Source: Paramecium octaurelia
Lineage: Eukaryota > Ciliophora > Oligohymenophorea > Peniculida > Parameciidae
Assembly: GCA_905182995.1 (NCBI GenBank)
Contig: CAJJDP010000044.1
Span: forward strand, 195,060-259,059
Direction of reading: 5' to 3'
Length of the DNA stretch: 64,000 nucleotides
Positions 37,169 through 48,665 of the stretch are shown one piece after another. The translations under genes and the position numbers were made by a program. The notes beneath the pieces were generated by a model. That model made no database searches and was not told the origin of the DNA. It worked only from the letters and a program-made list of their open reading frames with translations. Numbering within the stretch: position 1 is the first letter of the stretch; each line of letters opens with the position of its first letter.

Positions 37169-38210
37169 ATGATTCATTTATCTAGAGGATTGAAGAATCA
37201 ACTTAGACAAGTCACAATTCAAACCTTTGCTAATTCTACTAGAGTACCCAATCCTTTTGCACATCATGACGATCACGGAGATCACGGCGATCATGGAGAT
37301 CACGGTCATGAAGATCATGGACATGGAGATCATGGTCATGGACATGGTGATCATGGACATGGAGTACCTCATGGTAGAGGCAGACCCAAGGTGGAATTCA
37401 ATACAATTACTCAACATTTAGATCATTAGAACTTATATACTTATTTTGAGTGTAATCATTCATTATTGAATCTTAGAGGGTCCTGGCTACATGCATTATC
37501 CAGGTGTCAATTACAATGAAGCTCATGGCAAACCCTATGATTGGAGAGATGATCCAAAATACAATCCAGACTACATCACTCCAACAAAACATGTTGGTTG
37601 TCCAGATCCAAAAACATACGTATGGCCATTCGAAGGAAAGCTTGTTCATTTCAATCCTTCTGAAGCCTTGCCTTAAGATCATCTTTACAACCCATCACTT
37701 CTATTAAAACCAGAAAACAAATAAGTGGGACAACCAATCTAACATTTGACTGCAGCCTAACAAGACTAAGATGCTGATGTGAACCATGAATTTGATTATG
37801 AATCAGAAGATTGTGATTTCTAAACTGAGAGCTTCAGGACATAGCATTTCAGAAAGAGAGGACCTATGTGGCCATGGGCTGCTATGGCTACTATGCCATT
37901 TGTCTATTTCTGTAATATTCTCCATCTTATTCTGTTTAGGGGTTGAATTCCTTTACCAAAGATATCCAGATGAAGATCACTGGAGAATCACTCACCCACC
38001 CCCTCTCAACTTCCCTGATAGTGAAGTAATTCTTACCTTAATTTCACCTAGGATACTGACGATACTGACACTTATTAAGATTATCATTCACCAAGTGGTA
38101 GATTCTTGAGAGATATTGGTATTATTGGAGATTTGTGGTTTGATATTAAGGACGGTAAGAAGGTAATGAATAAATGGTCTGGATGCAATCAACCCCTTCC
38201 AGATATTTGA
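37169..38210 (+). CDS. His-rich, probable mitochondrial protein
   Basis: Three introns (37452-37476, 37912-37939, 38026-38051) give 320 aa. The N-terminus MIHLSRGLKNQLRQVTIQTF is basic, lacks acidic residues and has an amphipathic look, as mitochondrial presequences do. Residues about 32-67 are a low-complexity His/Asp/Gly tract (DHGDHGDHGDHGHEDHGHG). A Trp/Pro/Tyr-rich body follows (PGYMHYPGVNYNEAHGKPYD, HVGCPDPKTYVWPFEG), then one hydrophobic stretch (MWPWAAMATMPFVYFW) that may be a single inner-membrane span, and PDEDHWRITHPPPLNFPD. This size and composition fit a ciliate-specific accessory subunit of a respiratory complex, but the identity is not established. The His tract could bind Zn, Ni or Cu ions. 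Confidence 0.8.
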
Positions 38211-38677
38211 ATAATACAAAATAAATTATCAAAGAATTATTAAATTAACTTAAAATTGGCATTTAGTAATATTTCATTCATTTCCTTGAAATCTCTCTCC
38301 TCTAATTGTTTATATACTTGCAATTTTATATTAATAATTCATGAGGTTTATATCTTTCATCTATTTTTAATCTCCATTATTGAAATAAATTAAGCTTAAT
38401 TCTATTTAGTTTAATATCGAATTTATAATTGCAAATGATCTTCTAATAAATTTAGGAAATAGAAATTTATCCTTTCCTAATTCTTTTTTAATTGCTGAAA
38501 TCTATTCAAATTTTAATTATCTACATCTAATCACTAAGATGATTCGCTTGTATGACCAGTGAACTCCGATTATCTAACATTTTATTTTTGTAGTGCTTGA
38601 TTTGCGTTCTCAAATGAGGAAGTATATTAATGTATAAAAACGGTATTTATATAAATATTATTATTATTGAAAAAAGA
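38211..38677. other. Intergenic with possible minus-strand small gene (38274-38580)
   Basis: On the minus strand ATG 38580 opens MLDNRSSLVIQANHLSDQ, and downstream one frame reads IKKELGKDKFLFPKFIRRSF to a TGA at 38274. The two cannot be joined with a standard intron, and two other frames are equally open. It is either a small gene with an intron I cannot place or a relic. The right end must hold the promoter of the trichocyst gene. Confidence 0.3.
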
Positions 38678-39928
38678 ATGAAAAGTATTTCAGGAGTGTT
38701 AGTCATTCTCCTTTTGAGTTAGAGCGTATTTTGCAGTCCCAAAAAGATCAATACAGACTTTTTGAATTTACTTAGTTCTAAAACAAATGTCTTAAGTTCT
38801 CAAGATGCCATTCAATCAGTGCTTATTTTGCTTGAAGATCTGTAGGGTGCAAATGTTGAAGCTCAAGATAAGGCAGACCTCACCTTCTAACGCTTCGAAT
38901 CAGCCATTTTACAGGACATCAATGAGTTCTCAGGAATTGTTAATGTAAATTCAAAGAGTGCTGCTGCAGCCTAATAAGACTTAGAAGCTGTCGAGTATTT
39001 ATTTATCATTAAAAAACATCAAGTCTTAAGATCCAATAAACAACTGATTACTTGAATTGGAATAACAAGCGATATAAGGCAAATGAAGTCAAGCTTGAAA
39101 ATTTGGCTGAATAACGATGCGAAGCCAATGCTCTCTTCATTGATACTCTTAGAGAATACAAAAATGCTCTTTCAGTTCTTGATTGGGTCAGAAGTGATGC
39201 TCAAAGCAAATAAAGCACCTTTGTAGAGAAGAGTCACATTGGAGATTATGCAGAGAAATTGAGCAAGTATGCAAACTTGTTTGAAGAGCAAGCTGTCTAA
39301 GATTTTGTTAAATTAGGTGAACAAGAAACTTCATTTGCATAAACAAGTAGTTTTCCATATTAAATTTAAGGATCCCATGGTAATGGAGAATAATTGGCTT
39401 CATTGGTCGAAAAAGATGTAGTTGGAATCATCCAATAATTAATTGAAAAATTGAGAGAAACAATCAAAGGCTTAGAAGAATAAGAAATCTAATCTGCCAA
39501 TGATTTTGCTGATTTCAAAACCAACTTGCTTGCTGAATAAGAATCTCTTAAATAAGAATACGATGCCAAAGCTAAGTTCTTGAACTCACTCCAAAATGAT
39601 AAGGAATTGGCTTCAGATATTTTAATCAAGAAGAAGGAACTCCAAGAATAAAGCATGAGAATCTTAAGTTTGACTCAAGGTAATGATTAACCACTATTCT
39701 TTTTTAGAGGAATACAATTACAAGAAGAAATTGTACAATTCTGAAAAAGAGAAGAGACACGAAGAAAACTAATTATTGGAGGAATCTCTTTTAATTTATA
39801 GAGAAAAGATCGCAACTGTTAATGAATATTTGAAAAAGAGAGTAAACGAATATGTAGGTGAATCCCTTATTGAAGAACATGCAGTTAGTAATCAAGCACC
39901 AGTCCAAAATAGAAAGGGAAAATAATGA
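38678..39928 (+). CDS. Trichocyst matrix protein (TMP) precursor
   Basis: Two introns (38995-39023, 39680-39707) give 397 aa. The N-terminus is a signal peptide (MKSISGVLVILLLSQSVFC). The rest is Gln/Glu/Ala-rich helical sequence in the style of Paramecium TMPs: SSQDAIQSVLILLEDLQGAN, then TTDYLNWNNKRYKANEVKLE, VVGIIQQLIEKLRETIKGLE and a Lys/Glu C-terminus. TMPs are cleaved from proproteins into polypeptides that crystallise into the expandable core of the trichocyst, a Ca2+-triggered extrusive secretory organelle. The size and the four-helix-type segments match the family. The subfamily (T1, T2, T4 and so on) cannot be told without alignment. This gene is one of the stronger pointers to Paramecium. 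Confidence 0.9.
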
Positions 39929-40928
39929 AAAACCAACAAATATTAAAATTATTATTATTTAAAAAGTTTCTTCATAAAAGCTAAATTTATTAGTATTTAT
40001 ACTTTTTTTTAGATTTCTTAAATTTACAACAATATCCAATTAATTTATTATTATATATACATTCTTTAATCCTAAAAAGATTTTATAATCTCAAAATTGC
40101 AGAGTAAATAATAGTATGATTAAAATTACTCACCAATCGTTTCTTTATAATATATTTCTAAGATATAATTAAATCTTTAATTATGCAGGTGCTTTAAAAG
40201 ACCCCTTTCTTACCTTTAAAATGTCAAAGTCTACCCTTCCTGTGACTAAAATATGCGATATAATGCTGTCTCTAATACAAATCCTCAGCGGGATTTTTTA
40301 GATCAAGTTCTAGATGGTATTAATTCAAAGTAGTATATGATTTAAACCAAAGGACGAGTTTGCCTAGGTACAGTATACATATGACAACTAAAGTGAGAAG
40401 CAAAAATTAAATTCAACATAAACTAGTGAAAGATTCATTATATATAATATCTCTTGTTTTTATCAGTAATTCAAATTTTAGATGTTAATTCTCTATACTT
40501 ATAATGTCTAAATAAGAAATAATTAATTATTAATGCAGAATTATTTGATAGATAAATTAAAAAGCCAAAATACTCGTAAATTAACAGATTATAGAACTTG
40601 AAACATTTAATACAAATTAATTGGTTTAATTTATTCTATTTAAACAAAATTTTTGATTTTTTGAGTGTGTATTTGAGATAAATCTTTATAATATACTCTA
40701 TTCTGTAAAATTAGATGGATTTCAGTCTTAAGTCTGTAGGATTTGGGATGGAGAATATCTTATATTTAGGATTGATAATTCAGTGATGGTATAGTGAATA
40801 ACTAGTTAGGAGATTCTTAGTAAGAGAATTGAAAATTTAAGAAATAATATATAAATGAACAATTAATTTATACCCAGTTAGTTAGATAAATACATAAATA
40901 TTTATTGTACTACGTGTTTATAATGATA
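39929..40928. other. Intergenic, 1 kb, with a GC-richer island
   Basis: The spacer between the TMP gene and RPS15A (their stops converge) holds no intact gene. Around 40185-40395 base composition is less AT-rich than its flanks (GACCCC, CCTCAGCGGG) without an open coding frame; this could be a non-coding RNA or relic. Near 40725-40800 a short plus frame reads VCRIWDGEYLIFRIDNS, reminiscent of one WD40 strand, then hits TGA. Confidence 0.4.
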
Positions 40929-41374
40929 TCAATAGAAGAAACCAAGGATTTTACCTCCAATATGTCTTTATCTGGCTTCTTCGTGTGTGAGGATTCCAAC
41001 ATTGGTTGTAAGGACGACACAACCAAATTGTCTAGCAGGTAGAATGTTGTTAGCCCATCTTTCAAATTCTCCTAATGTAACATCATATCTAGGAGAGATT
41101 ACACCACATTTATTAATGCGTCCTAGAATTTAATGATTATTGGATACCCAATAATTCAACAACAATCTTGCCACTTCTATGATCATCAACGATTTCAAAT
41201 TCACCAATGTAGCCGTGTCTTTGCATAACTTATAAGAACTTCACAACTAATTTGGATGTGGGTCTAATGAGCACTTGCTTTCTTCCTTGTCTTAAATAGT
41301 TAGGACAACAAGTACAACCTTTCAGCGTTCACAATAGAACGGAGGCAATCATTGAGGACATTCATTTTCACCAT
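40929..41374 (-). CDS. RPS15A: 40S ribosomal protein S15A (uS8)
   Basis: Two introns (41291-41318, 41123-41147) give exactly 130 aa, the standard S15A length. The start [20 protein letters not shown] is followed by [38 protein letters not shown], the [14 protein letters not shown] block, [20 protein letters not shown] and the end [11 protein letters not shown]. The protein binds 18S rRNA in the small-subunit body. It lies head-to-tail behind the dynamin gene, whose 3' end comes close to or into its start region. Confidence 0.97.
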
Positions 41375-41458
41375 TGGTCAATAAATATTTTTTTTAATTA
41401 TTTTTAAATCTTATTTAACATGCTAACTTATTATTTTAATATGTTATAATATGTTCAA

Positions 41459-43515
41459 TCAACCACGGCCCTTCGAAAGACTTGCATAATGGATAAAATA
41501 ATTACTCTGGGTCTTATTTAAGTACTTTCTTTGCCTATTTCAATGCTTTCAACGTTTTTTGGTGTTGCTATCTCTCTTAGAGGATGTAGACAGGCTAGAA
41601 GTAATAAATAGTAAATCAATTACCTCTTCTAACATTTAGAAAACATTGTCACTCTTATTCATTTGATCATATAAAACCATCTACATTTTGTCCAAAGTTT
41701 ATTTGACTAAGTAATAACCAATGTACTAAAACTATTACAAGAGCTATTTACTTTTGGAATGCTATCTCTTAGATTTCTGATTAAGATTTTGTAATAGAGA
41801 TCAACCCTATTTCTGAGTTCTCTGACTAAGATCTTTTTTGGATCAACAGTCTTTGAGTTTTGTTTAAATACAAGATCTGCCTTGGTTGTTAAGTATTCTT
41901 CATCGTTGGTATAGATGTAATTCATTTCTGCTTCAATTTAATTGATCACAACTTGTTCTGCTTTGGCTCTTTGAGACTCTATGACTTTACGACTCATTTC
42001 TGAGATTTCATCTAGGACTGAAGGGAATCTAGTGAATACCTAAGTAAAAGAGGGTTGAATACTTTTCTTAAGATTTGTTAACTGATTTCATCCATATATT
42101 AGAATATTTGATCTAGGACATCTTAAGCAGGTCTGATGAGTGCTTGAACTTGAGGGACAATTAAATAGAGAAAACTATCAAAAGAGGGGAATCCTGGAAT
42201 GCTATCACCTTAATGTAATTGATCAGCCAACTCGATATCTTTATCTAGATAACAATCAGTAACATGATATTTTTCATCTGCATATTCTTGATAGAGTTCG
42301 TTAAACATTTGTTTAATTTTTGCTCCTCCTGTGAGTTCAATTTTCTTTTCCTCATCAGTAATAGTAGCCTCATTTTTATCGTATTTTCCATCCATAGTAT
42401 TTTTAAATCCATCTGTATAATCTTAAAGCAAATTAAAAACTAATTAGACTTTGTCTTTTTAATCTCTTGGCAATTCAGTACCAAGCAATTTGAGTTTGTC
42501 TTCACATTCATCAGCTTTAGTATCAATTTCCCTAATAATATCAGGTAAACACCTTCTAATGTGTTGATATAAGACAGTTGTCAATTTTTCAATTAAGGCT
42601 CTGGTTCCTAAAATATCTTAAGGGATTCCTGCATATCTAGGATCATTTGCAAAGTAATCCTCTTCTTGACGAAGTGCTTTTTAAACAGGAACTTTATTAA
42701 TGATATCCTATTAGCTTCGATTTTTGACTCCTATATATCCTAATTTCAATTTAACTTCCTCATTCAACAAAACTTTGGATGCATCTGAACCTTCTCCCAT
42801 AATATCGATTTTAGTGATTACACCAATGGTTCTGATGCCCTCATGATCAAGTTGACGAGCTAATTTCAAAGATCTCTAGGTTGTAATATCCTAACTTGCA
42901 GGCATTACACATAGAATGATAGTTCGCTCATCTTCGCAATATCTATAGTTTCATGAATGAGATATACCTTCTGCACATATTTAATGTAATTTCTTCGATA
43001 TTGTCAGGTTGATCAGAATCCTTCAATGGGATCAGAGTAATTCCTGGCAAATCTATAATTGTAAGATCTGGACAATCAGGTGACCATATTGTCAATTCGA
43101 TAGGATCAGGTAAGATATCTAGGCTCAAACAATTACTTTACTCTTCTTCTATCCAGCCTTTGCATCAGTTAATCTATCGATTTCCTCACGAACTTTAGTG
43201 AAATCTGTAAACTTTTTATCTGGTACTTCTTTGAAGATTGCCCAAGGTGATAATCTTTCTTGAATATGGACAAGACGCAATTCCAAAGGTCTACGAGTTA
43301 CAACGCCCTTTTTTGAATAGCAATTAATCAATTACATCACCCCTAGGTAAGAAATCCAATCCACAAATATTTTCCAATAAACTACTCTTTCCTGCACTCT
43401 ACATTCCAACAACACAAATTCTTGGCAATTTAATGTAATCTTAAACACCACAATCTCTCAGATCATCAATGAGAGTGACCATCTTTCTCATATTATCCCA
43501 TAATCCAGATTTCAT
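41459..43515 (-). CDS. Dynamin-related large GTPase
   Basis: Introns at 43308-43335, 43119-43141, 42943-42967, 42040-42062, 41726-41751 and 41595-41623, plus a possible 19-nt one at 41508-41526, give about 627 aa. The G domain has the P-loop [15 protein letters not shown], the [20 protein letters not shown] switch, [14 protein letters not shown] (G3) and [12 protein letters not shown] (G4). A helical middle domain and a GTPase effector domain (YYLVKQTLDKMQMVLYDQM) follow. There is no PH or Pro-rich domain, so it is a dynamin-related protein of the short kind. Such proteins pinch membranes in endocytosis, vesicle traffic or organelle division. The 3' end is uncertain: two frames stop at 41455-41461, but the unspliced frame stays open to 41349, which would overlap the RPS15A start. 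The stop at 41459 is my preferred model. Confidence 0.9.
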
Positions 43516-43543
43516 CGTAATAATGAATTAATTAAAAAAAAAA

Positions 43544-46309
43544 TCAATTTTTCAATTCCTTTTACTCCATCACAGCTTTAAATAGATTCATCTTATATGC
43601 ATCCCATTTCTTAACTTTCTTTGCTTCCTCGGCATCAAAAATATGATCAAACTCAGGTTTCCTCTTAATTCCATCAATCAAATGTTATTTCAAAGGTTGG
43701 CTAACCAAATGAAAGAGCCCCTTGTCCAATTTATACACCTCAGTCTTAGCTGCATCACTAATCACTGTCAATCTACTTCTTTCTGATAGATCATATTTCA
43801 TTTCCATTATGTCTTCATCAAATAATTTATATTCATTCAATAACACTCTCCCCATAAAGAAATCACCTCTTACAAATTCTTTATAAAGGAAATGATATTT
43901 GAATGCCATATACTCTTTATTTTTATATATTTCCTAATATTAAAATGATTGGGGTATCCCTAATCCAGGCACATTCTCTAAATCTAAGGACGTATTCTTG
44001 ACTCTCATTTTCTTGTCCTCTCTAATTTAAGCGTCTCTAATATTGATGTAAGATTACAATCAATTAAACCACATTTCAATGGCTTCTTCTTATTTGGATC
44101 ATCAGCTCTCATTACTTTCAAATCTCTAATAAACACCTCCTCCTTCACACACTTACATCTCCCACTTGCAACAATGTAAAAGTATTTCTGTGGTTCCCCT
44201 TCCTTCAAAATCACTTGGCCCAATCTATAGGTCTCACTTTCCAATAGATTCGCTATAGGTATCAATTCCATTTAAGATAGAAACTAGAATAATCAGTAGC
44301 AGTGATACATCAAAACAAGGCATAGTCAATAATGTCTTTAATTTATCTTCAAGTTCTGACGTAATTACATTCAGAATAATGCTTTTGAAGTAATCTCTGG
44401 AAATAGCCAATAAATATGTGTCAACCGCACATTCAATTGAAGCACTTCTCTTCGGTTAGATTTTAACTTATTCTTATTTCTCTTCCTCATTGTAGTCTTT
44501 CTTCCACCAATTCTTAGCCTTTTCCTTCTGTTATTCTTATCTCTACATTTCACCTCTTATCATATTTAATGTGTATTTGCTATTAGAATGCAACTAATTT
44601 TGATCAGGTCTATTAATTTTAGTGTTTGGATCAATCAAGGCCAATTCACCAAATTATTATCCTGTATAGAGTGTACTCACAATTGGATTACAATCAGCCA
44701 CATGCGGGTTCTTAATTCTTACATGGCAACCCCCATTAAGGATTATATACATTTATTCTCCAACATCACCTTCATAAAAGATATATTCACCACATTTGTA
44801 AAAAACCAAAGAACTCAATTTTAACAATAGAACTCTTGTTTATTTACTGAACTACCAAAAGAATTTTAAGTTCTTGCAAATACCATCCAATACTTAAATT
44901 ATACATCTATATATTTTACATTCATAATTCCTATCATCTACTGATTTCTTTAATTCTCTTAGCACTAAATTGATTTCATCTAATGAGAAGTGATCTCCAA
45001 CCTTTAAAAATGGTGCTGGTTTATCTATCTTATTTTTCTAGGCATCTTCATATAATTTGTTATCCTCTTTGACCATTTATTCAAACTTTTATTGAGTCTC
45101 CTTCAATTGCTATTCAAATGATCTATTTATTGGATCCACTTTAGCAAAAAAGTTTTATTATTCAACTAAAGGTTTATTAAATATTTAGATTTCATCATCC
45201 AGCATTTCAAAACTTTCTTCCTTGGCTAAATCACCGTCATCTTCTAATTCACTCAATAATGAATTATGCTAATCAAATTTGTCTAATAACACTTCTCTTT
45301 TGGCCATTGCTCTCTTTTTTTCAGCCTATGCTTACTTCATCTCTAAATATGGTCGCAAATCATCTAAAAATTGCTTTCTTTTCTTCTTTATATATTCTTT
45401 CTCTTTCTATGTCAATACATTTGATTCCAAATCCAAATGAGTCAATGATTTCTCTAATTCATGCACTGATTCCTCCCTAGGTTTATTTGCTGTATTTGCC
45501 TATATCACAACCTTTTAAGCCAAATCTTTCCAACAATCACCTAAAGGGTTTTCTCTTTTATAATTCGTTGTCTTAGGTCTGTTTTCAGGTAATAACTTTC
45601 GTTTCTTTACTTATTAGGATTGAACAGGCCTATTTGATATTGTCTTCTCAATTAACTCTCTCTGTCTTTCCAATTTGGAGGATTAATTACGAGGCAATTA
45701 TTGATAATTTACTAATCTGATCGATGATTTTAATCGTTCCATATGTTTATGAACATGGGGATTCACTGTAAATTCATCAAAATCATTCTAATATATTTAA
45801 TTTTCCATTTCATACAATATACTCAGGAAATTTATTTTAAATTACAAATTGTCCTGCTGTCGGTTCCATCTTAATTGCTTATGGCACTCGTTAAATTAAT
45901 TATCTGAAATCTTAAATTGGTTTTGGCTTTCTCTAAGCACCCTCAGGAGCTGTTGTAGCTCTAATTTCAAATTCAGGTTCTTGAGTTTGTTTTGATTGCT
46001 ACACATCCTCATCGTGAATTGATTGCATCTCTAATGGTGGAGGTTCTTGAAAAAAGGGATATTGCAATTGTGGAACCTTTTTTATAGGCCTTGCAATAGG
46101 TTGTGCACTTATTGGCAGCCCTTATATAATAACGAAACCATGTTACCTTTAATTAACTTAGCTGAATAATATGCAGATGTTATTCTATTTTGTTATTTTA
46201 ATTGTGGATATACCACACTTACAGTAGCAGCTGATTCATGTTTCTATATTGATTTGGTTTATGTTTCCTACTAACCAAGTTATTTCTTATTATTAAGTAG
46301 TGTTTTCAT
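43544..46309 (-). CDS. Protein with two cyclic-nucleotide-binding domains, no kinase
   Basis: Four introns (46121-46146, 45788-45815, 44284-44308, 44035-44057) give 887 aa. The intron at 45788-45815 joins what otherwise looks like two genes whose stop and start nearly touch. A Pro/Gln-rich N-terminus and a charged coiled coil (to about residue 450) precede the first cNMP-binding fold: YKCGEYIFYEGDVGEQMYII, then QQFGELALIDPNTKINRP. The second fold has YRLGQVILKEGEPQKYFYIV and, after a linker, FVRGDFFMGRVLLNE. The first phosphate-binding cassette keeps FGELAL but lacks the canonical RAA/RTA, and the second is more divergent, so cAMP/cGMP binding is doubtful. No kinase, channel or phosphodiesterase domain is present. 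It may be a ciliary or scaffold protein. Confidence 0.85.
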
Positions 46310-46356
46310 TGGAAGGCAAAATGTTTGATATTTAATATATTTGTTATATAATTATT

Positions 46357-48665
46357 TCAAAGTTTTAATGATTTTGATTTTTCGAGAATCTGACGCATTT
46401 GCGTAATAGCAGCTATCAAATCACTCAATTGTGCTTAGTTTTCTTTCAACAATCCCTTTAGTAATTGAGTTTATACTGTTCTTATCTCTGCAACCATTTT
46501 GACATCTTCTAGATCCTCTTTTTATTTAAATTTCAAATCCGAAAATTCCAATTGCTTCTACTTTTCAAGTTTTACTTTATTAATATTAACCATCAATTCC
46601 TGTATCAATAAATTATACTAATCTAATTTCATTTCCAATAATTTGTTTTACTCTTCTAGCACTTTTATTTATTAAGCACTAGATGTACCACTTTGAGATT
46701 TCAAATCTCTGAACTGTTTTGATAAGCGTTAGTTTTCTTTGGTCAACTCTTCATTCAATTCAGTTAATAAATCAATTTCATCATTTTTTTATTGTAATAA
46801 TTCACTTTTACTCTTTTCATCTTTCATTTTTTCTAATTTTTTTTGTAACTATTGGTTTTGGATTTTCAAATCTCTTATTTCCTCAATATTATCTTACTAT
46901 TATAATTACTGTACTTATTTTTAAAGTAGTTTTATTTTATTTTCGTAACTCTCTTTCAATTCATCAATTTACATTGTATTAGGTTAATTCTATAATTTCT
47001 TTTCCTCAGCCTATTTCTTTAGATTCCTGATTTATTATTCATATTTTAGTTTGAATTAAGAGATTTCTTACAAATCATTTTCGTAATCACTGTCTATAGT
47101 TTCAGTTTTTTGTTTAGTTGCATTCGATCTTGCATCATCCTCTTTTTGTAACTTCAACTTAGAAATTTCATTCTTCAATTATTCAATTTAGGATTTCAAC
47201 TCTGAGTTGTCAATTCTCATTTCATGCAACTTAATTTTATACATTTCAGAATCATTATTTTATTATTAATTTAAAAGTATAGAATTCTCCTTTTGTAATT
47301 ATTTGACTTTGTCTCTTAATTAAATAATTTCCTCATTCAACTTCTTATTTTCTAAATCCCTTCTATCAACTTGTTCTTAGAGTTTCTAATTAATTTCGCT
47401 AACTTTCTACATATCAGGCTTTATCATAGATTGTCGAGCACTCAAATTCAAATTATCCACTTTAATTGAATCAGATCTAGTAGTAATATAAACTTTCTTG
47501 TAACTTTCAAAATCACAATTTTGAGTTTATTTATAAAGTACACTTAACTGATTAGTTCTTAGAGATCTAAGCATGAATAGTTCTGTTTCTTCATGATTGA
47601 ATTTGTTCTTCTGCATCTCCTAATTAGATAACTGACATAAAACAGCCATCTGAGCCAGTAAATCCATATACCCATTTGAACCAGACATTAATACAGAACT
47701 TATAATGAAAAAGGTAGTTTCAAACAAAAAGAGATTAATGCTAAAAGTAACTAAGTACTATCTCAGCTTCTATGAGAGGAAACTCTTAATCACACTCATG
47801 TCGTTGAGATCTACTTGAAGAGCGTCCTTTAGAACACCAACCACAATGGAGTTTTCATTAACAAGATCATATTTAGTGTTAGCCTTTGGATACAATTGCG
47901 ATGGGAGTATATGGGCATATATCGCAGTTAGGAGTATATAAGCAGAAGCTTCAGATGCAAAGCAAAGGAGAAAATAGGTAATGAGTACTATTTCATGCGA
48001 ATATCCAATTTAAGGATATAACAATAGAAGTGTGCCAGCAACTCTCAAAATGGAAGTTTTGACTACTTCTTTTTGACGAAATGATTCCACATTTTTCAAA
48101 GCAGCTACCATAAAGTCTTTGATGGAATAGTTTACAAATCCATCAATATCATTTATCACTACTTCTAACTTGGCTTTGAAGATATCATAAGCATTAGTGT
48201 CTTTGGATAGCTTTGCATCATCTAATGCATTGTAGAAATCCTAAAATTTAATTAACTCTCCATTATTACATTTTTTGCTTTTGTAGTATCAGTTCCAAAT
48301 GATTATAGCCATTATTGTGAAAATGAATCTTTGTTAAAACTTATTTTGTATTGTTCCAAGAATCTCTTAAGTGAATCACTTTCCTAATTATTGTAATTGA
48401 GATGCTTACATCTTTACAAAAGTTACATAAACGATGAGCTTTCTTAGACAGACCATCTGCCTTCTAGACTTGAGCTTTGTTTGGAGCACATTTATCACAC
48501 ACAGCTCTTTTACATCTGCCAATTAATCATTTATTAATACCTCTTACATTAATGTTCTTTAACTGACATAGTGAACTTTGCTCCACATAATTAACAGTTC
48601 TTCAACTTCCCCCTATCGTCTTTGATGGTTATTCCGTATATAAATATTGGTTATTATTTGCTCAT
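46357..48665 (-). CDS. FYVE zinc finger - TBC RabGAP - coiled coil fusion
   Basis: Three introns (48516-48540, 48384-48409, 48241-48269) give 742 aa in one frame. Residues about 25-75 form a FYVE-like zinc finger (CQLCGAKF, HQCKRCKRAVCDKCAP, HRLCNFCKD), which usually binds PI3P on endosomes, although the basic RRHHCR patch is reduced. Residues about 150-360 resemble a TBC domain (VVKTSILRVAGTLLLLYPQI, GYSHEIVLITYFLLCFASEA, ETTFFIISSVLMSGSNGY). The rest is a long Gln/Lys/Glu coiled coil ending LIAAITQMRQILEKSKSLKL. TBC proteins stimulate GTP hydrolysis by Rab GTPases, but the catalytic Arg (IxxDxxR) and Gln (YxQ) fingers are not seen: YPQIGYSH stands where Y-Q-G is expected. It may be an inactive or divergent GAP acting as an endosomal Rab tether. 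An internal Met at 47688 is not the start. Confidence 0.75.

Noticed and set aside
37178-37417. Minus-strand Met/Ile/Ser-rich frame opposite the His-rich repeat
   Set aside because: It is only the complement of the GATCATGGA-type repeat and has no independent support.
47686-47688. ATG 47688 as start of a separate coiled-coil gene
   Set aside because: The upstream FYVE-TBC frame runs straight through this Met, and the sequence around it completes the end of the TBC domain.
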